This document shows, one piece after another, positions 62,455 through 64,000 of a stretch of 64,000 bases of DNA. Every line of letters starts with the position of its first letter. Position 1 is the first letter of the stretch. The stretch lies in NCBI GenBank assembly GCA_903927025.1, contig CAIYLG010000037.1, positions 1 through 64,000 of the forward strand, read 5' to 3'. The position numbers were made by a program, and so were the translations under genes. A model generated the notes under the pieces. The model had not been told where the DNA came from. It ran no database searches and worked only from the letters and a program-made list of their open reading frames with translations. The stretch is from an uncultured Armatimonadota bacterium. Its GTDB lineage: Bacteria > Armatimonadota > Fimbriimonadia > Fimbriimonadales > Fimbriimonadaceae.

Positions 62455-64000
62455 ATGAAGCTGACCATTCCCGTTTTTGTACTCTCCACCTGCCTGCTGG
62501 CGTATGCGGCAGTCCCCTCTGGAAGGCGATCGCACTCCGCTCCGCCCGTAGACTTTGGAAGGGATATCAAGCCCATCCTTAGCCAAAAGTGCTTCAAATG
62601 CCATGGTCCTGACGCGTCCAAAGCTGCGGCTGGGCTGAGGTTGGATCTATTTGACGGAGCCACCAAGAAGCTACGGGATGGATTTGCGATTGTTCCTGGG
62701 AAGCCAATCCAGTCAAAGCTCCTGGAAAGAGTCTCATCGACCAACGAGGACATGAGAATGCCGCCGCCAGACAGCGGAGCGACACCGCTGACAAAAGAAC
62801 AGATTGCAACGATGGAGGCTTGGATCACGCAGGGGGCCAAGTACGCGAAGCATTGGTCGTTTGTGCCACCCGCCATGCCCAAGTCGCCGGGTGTTAAAGA
62901 CTCCAAATGGTGTCGCAATCCGATTGATGGCTTCGTCCTCGCCAAGCTCGAAGAGGCTGGCCTCAAGCCCGAAACTCAGGCAGATCGACACACGCTAGCG
63001 CTGCGCGCGGCTGAGGTGCTTACCGGACTGCCGCCGACGAAGGCTGAATTAGACTCATATCTGCAAGACAAATCGTCCGACGCCTACGAGCGATACGTGG
63101 ACCGTCAGATGCGGAAAACAGCCTACGGCGAGCAACAGGCTCGATACTGGCTCGATGCAGTCCGATATGGGGACACCCACGGTCTGCAGCTTGACAATGA
63201 GCGTGCGGTGTATCCGTATCGAGACTGGGTCATCGAGGCATTCAACAAAGATCTGCCTTTCGACAAGTTCCTTCTTTGGCAACTTGCCGGTGACCTTCTC
63301 CCCAGCCCTACCACCGAGCAGATGGTTGCTACGGGTTATGTGCGAATGAACCTGACCTCGAATGAGGGCGGCGCCATTGCTGAGGAGTTCCTAGCCAGAA
63401 ACACTTTTGACCGAGTAGAGACAACCGGCACGGTTTTGCTTGGGTTGACGATAGGGTGTGCGCGATGTCACGACCACAAATTCGATCCAATCAAGCAGAA
63501 GGATTATTACGGCCTTTACGCATATTTCAACAGCACGCAAGACCAGCCGTTAGATGGCAATATCGCTCTGCCACCGCCGTTCATCAGGGCGCCAAGTTCG
63601 GAACAAACGCAACGACTCAGTCAACTCGAAGCCGACCTGGGAGCGGTTCGAAAGGGAATTAATGACAAAAATGCGTTGGTTTGGCTGACAGCAAACCGAG
63701 CGGGATCACTAGAATCGAAAGACTGGCAGATCAGCCCGGTCATGATGGCCAAATCCTTCGATGAGGCTTTTGATAAACCCGGTCCAGGAGAGCCAGGACA
63801 TGACACGACCGATTGGAAGCCGCTCAAGTTTCAAGTTGGAAAGGACCACGCGAGTTTAGTGGGCAAAGACAACGCCGCGGTGTATGTGAAGGGAACGGTG
63901 GTCGCCAGCAAAAGGACCAAGCTGATTATTGGCGTGTCGAGTGACGACGCCGTCAAGGTTTGGCTGAATGGGAAGCTGATTCACGCGAACAAAGTCTCCC
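62455..64000 (+). CDS. PSD1-type cytochrome c / DUF1549-containing protein (N-terminal 515 residues, runs off the window)
   Basis: The frame is open from the ATG at 62455 to the window end. A signal peptide (LTIPVFVLSTCLLAYAA) leads to a Planctomycete-type cytochrome c domain with the motif CFKCH and its distal MRMPPPDSG methionine region (~residues 30-120). A DUF1549 domain follows, with PIDGFVLAKLEEAGL, LTGLPPTKAEL, YWLDAVRYGDTHG, YPYRDWVIEAFNKDLPFDKF and a second CxxCH (CARCH). In complete members a DUF1553 domain follows, sometimes after inserted domains; here an insert begins at about residue 380. These proteins are exported, common in polysaccharide-degrading Planctomycetota, Verrucomicrobiota, Acidobacteriota and Armatimonadota, and of unproven function. 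Confidence 0.88.
   Translation, partial: MKLTIPVFVLSTCLLAYAAVPSGRRSHSAPPVDFGRDIKPILSQKCFKCHGPDASKAAAGLRLDLFDGATKKLRDGFAIVPGKPIQSKLLERVSSTNEDMRMPPPDSGATPLTKEQIATMEAWITQGAKYAKHWSFVPPAMPKSPGVKDSKWCRNPIDGFVLAKLEEAGLKPETQADRHTLALRAAEVLTGLPPTKAELDSYLQDKSSDAYERYVDRQMRKTAYGEQQARYWLDAVRYGDTHGLQLDNERAVYPYRDWVIEAFNKDLPFDKFLLWQLAGDLLPSPTTEQMVATGYVRMNLTSNEGGAIAEEFLARNTFDRVETTGTVLLGLTIGCARCHDHKFDPIKQKDYYGLYAYFNSTQDQPLDGNIALPPPFIRAPSSEQTQRLSQLEADLGAVRKGINDKNALVWLTANRAGSLESKDWQISPVMMAKSFDEAFDKPGPGEPGHDTTDWKPLKFQVGKDHASLVGKDNAAVYVKGTVVASKRTKLIIGVSSDDAVKVWLNGKLIHANKVS

Overview
The window looks like the chromosome of a free-living, saccharolytic, secretion-rich bacterium. Very long secreted beta-propeller and Ig-like proteins, a PSD1-type cytochrome c protein, an FGly-type sulfatase, BNR-repeat proteins and apparently frequent leaderless genes fit Armatimonadota (Fimbriimonadia-like) best. 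Acidobacteriota or Planctomycetota relatives are not excluded. This placement is an inference; there is no rRNA, tRNA or ribosomal gene to anchor it, and no CRISPR array was seen.

Layout. (1) 1-3.9 kb is accessory DNA: the end of an IS3-family element, a decayed remnant of a type I restriction hsdR gene, a two-gene minus-strand unit (metallophosphoesterase with an unassigned C-terminal domain, then a fatty acid desaturase), and a frameshifted gene relic. (2) 3.9-8.9 kb: a PAS histidine kinase, a secreted beta-propeller protein, and a PadR regulator with its coupled membrane partner behind a palindromic AT-rich operator. (3) 9.4-25.7 kb is an extracellular-protein block: three propeller proteins carrying 11, 4 and 3 Ig-like repeats, a GH16 glucanase, and an S53 protease carrying five repeats of the same Ig type. 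(4) 26-35.8 kb: a GAF/PAS hybrid histidine kinase coupled to a REC-HD-GYP c-di-GMP phosphodiesterase, then a tightly overlapping tripartite RND efflux operon. (5) 35.8-40 kb: MetY, a uridine-kinase-like P-loop protein and a secreted BNR protein. (6) 40-45.8 kb: a five-gene minus-strand operon for a surface glycan or glycolipid (GT-C membrane protein, GT2, nucleotidyltransferase, a flippase-kinase fusion, HAD phosphatase). (7) 45.9-50.4 kb: a secreted HExxH protein, a neprosin-like peptidase behind a structured leader, and a secreted propeller protein. (8) 50.4-64 kb: monoheme cytochrome protein, small lipoprotein, SRPBCC protein, sulfatase, Phd-PIN toxin-antitoxin pair, VPS10/BNR protein, tandem jelly-roll protein, ACS-family MFS transporter, a COG4280-like membrane pair, and the start of a PSD1/DUF1549 cytochrome c gene running off the window.

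How it fits together. The GH16 enzyme, sulfatase, BNR proteins, jelly-roll protein and MFS transporter suggest polysaccharide harvesting. The propeller-Ig family and the glycan operon suggest an elaborate cell surface. Signalling (two kinases, HD-GYP, PadR) is interspersed. The items most worth a second look are the phosphoesterase-desaturase pair in a decayed defence-like context, the flippase-kinase fusion operon, the repeat-number-variable propeller-Ig family, the recurring start-proximal -10 boxes, and a start codon placed in the loop of a terminator-like hairpin at about 48.39 kb.
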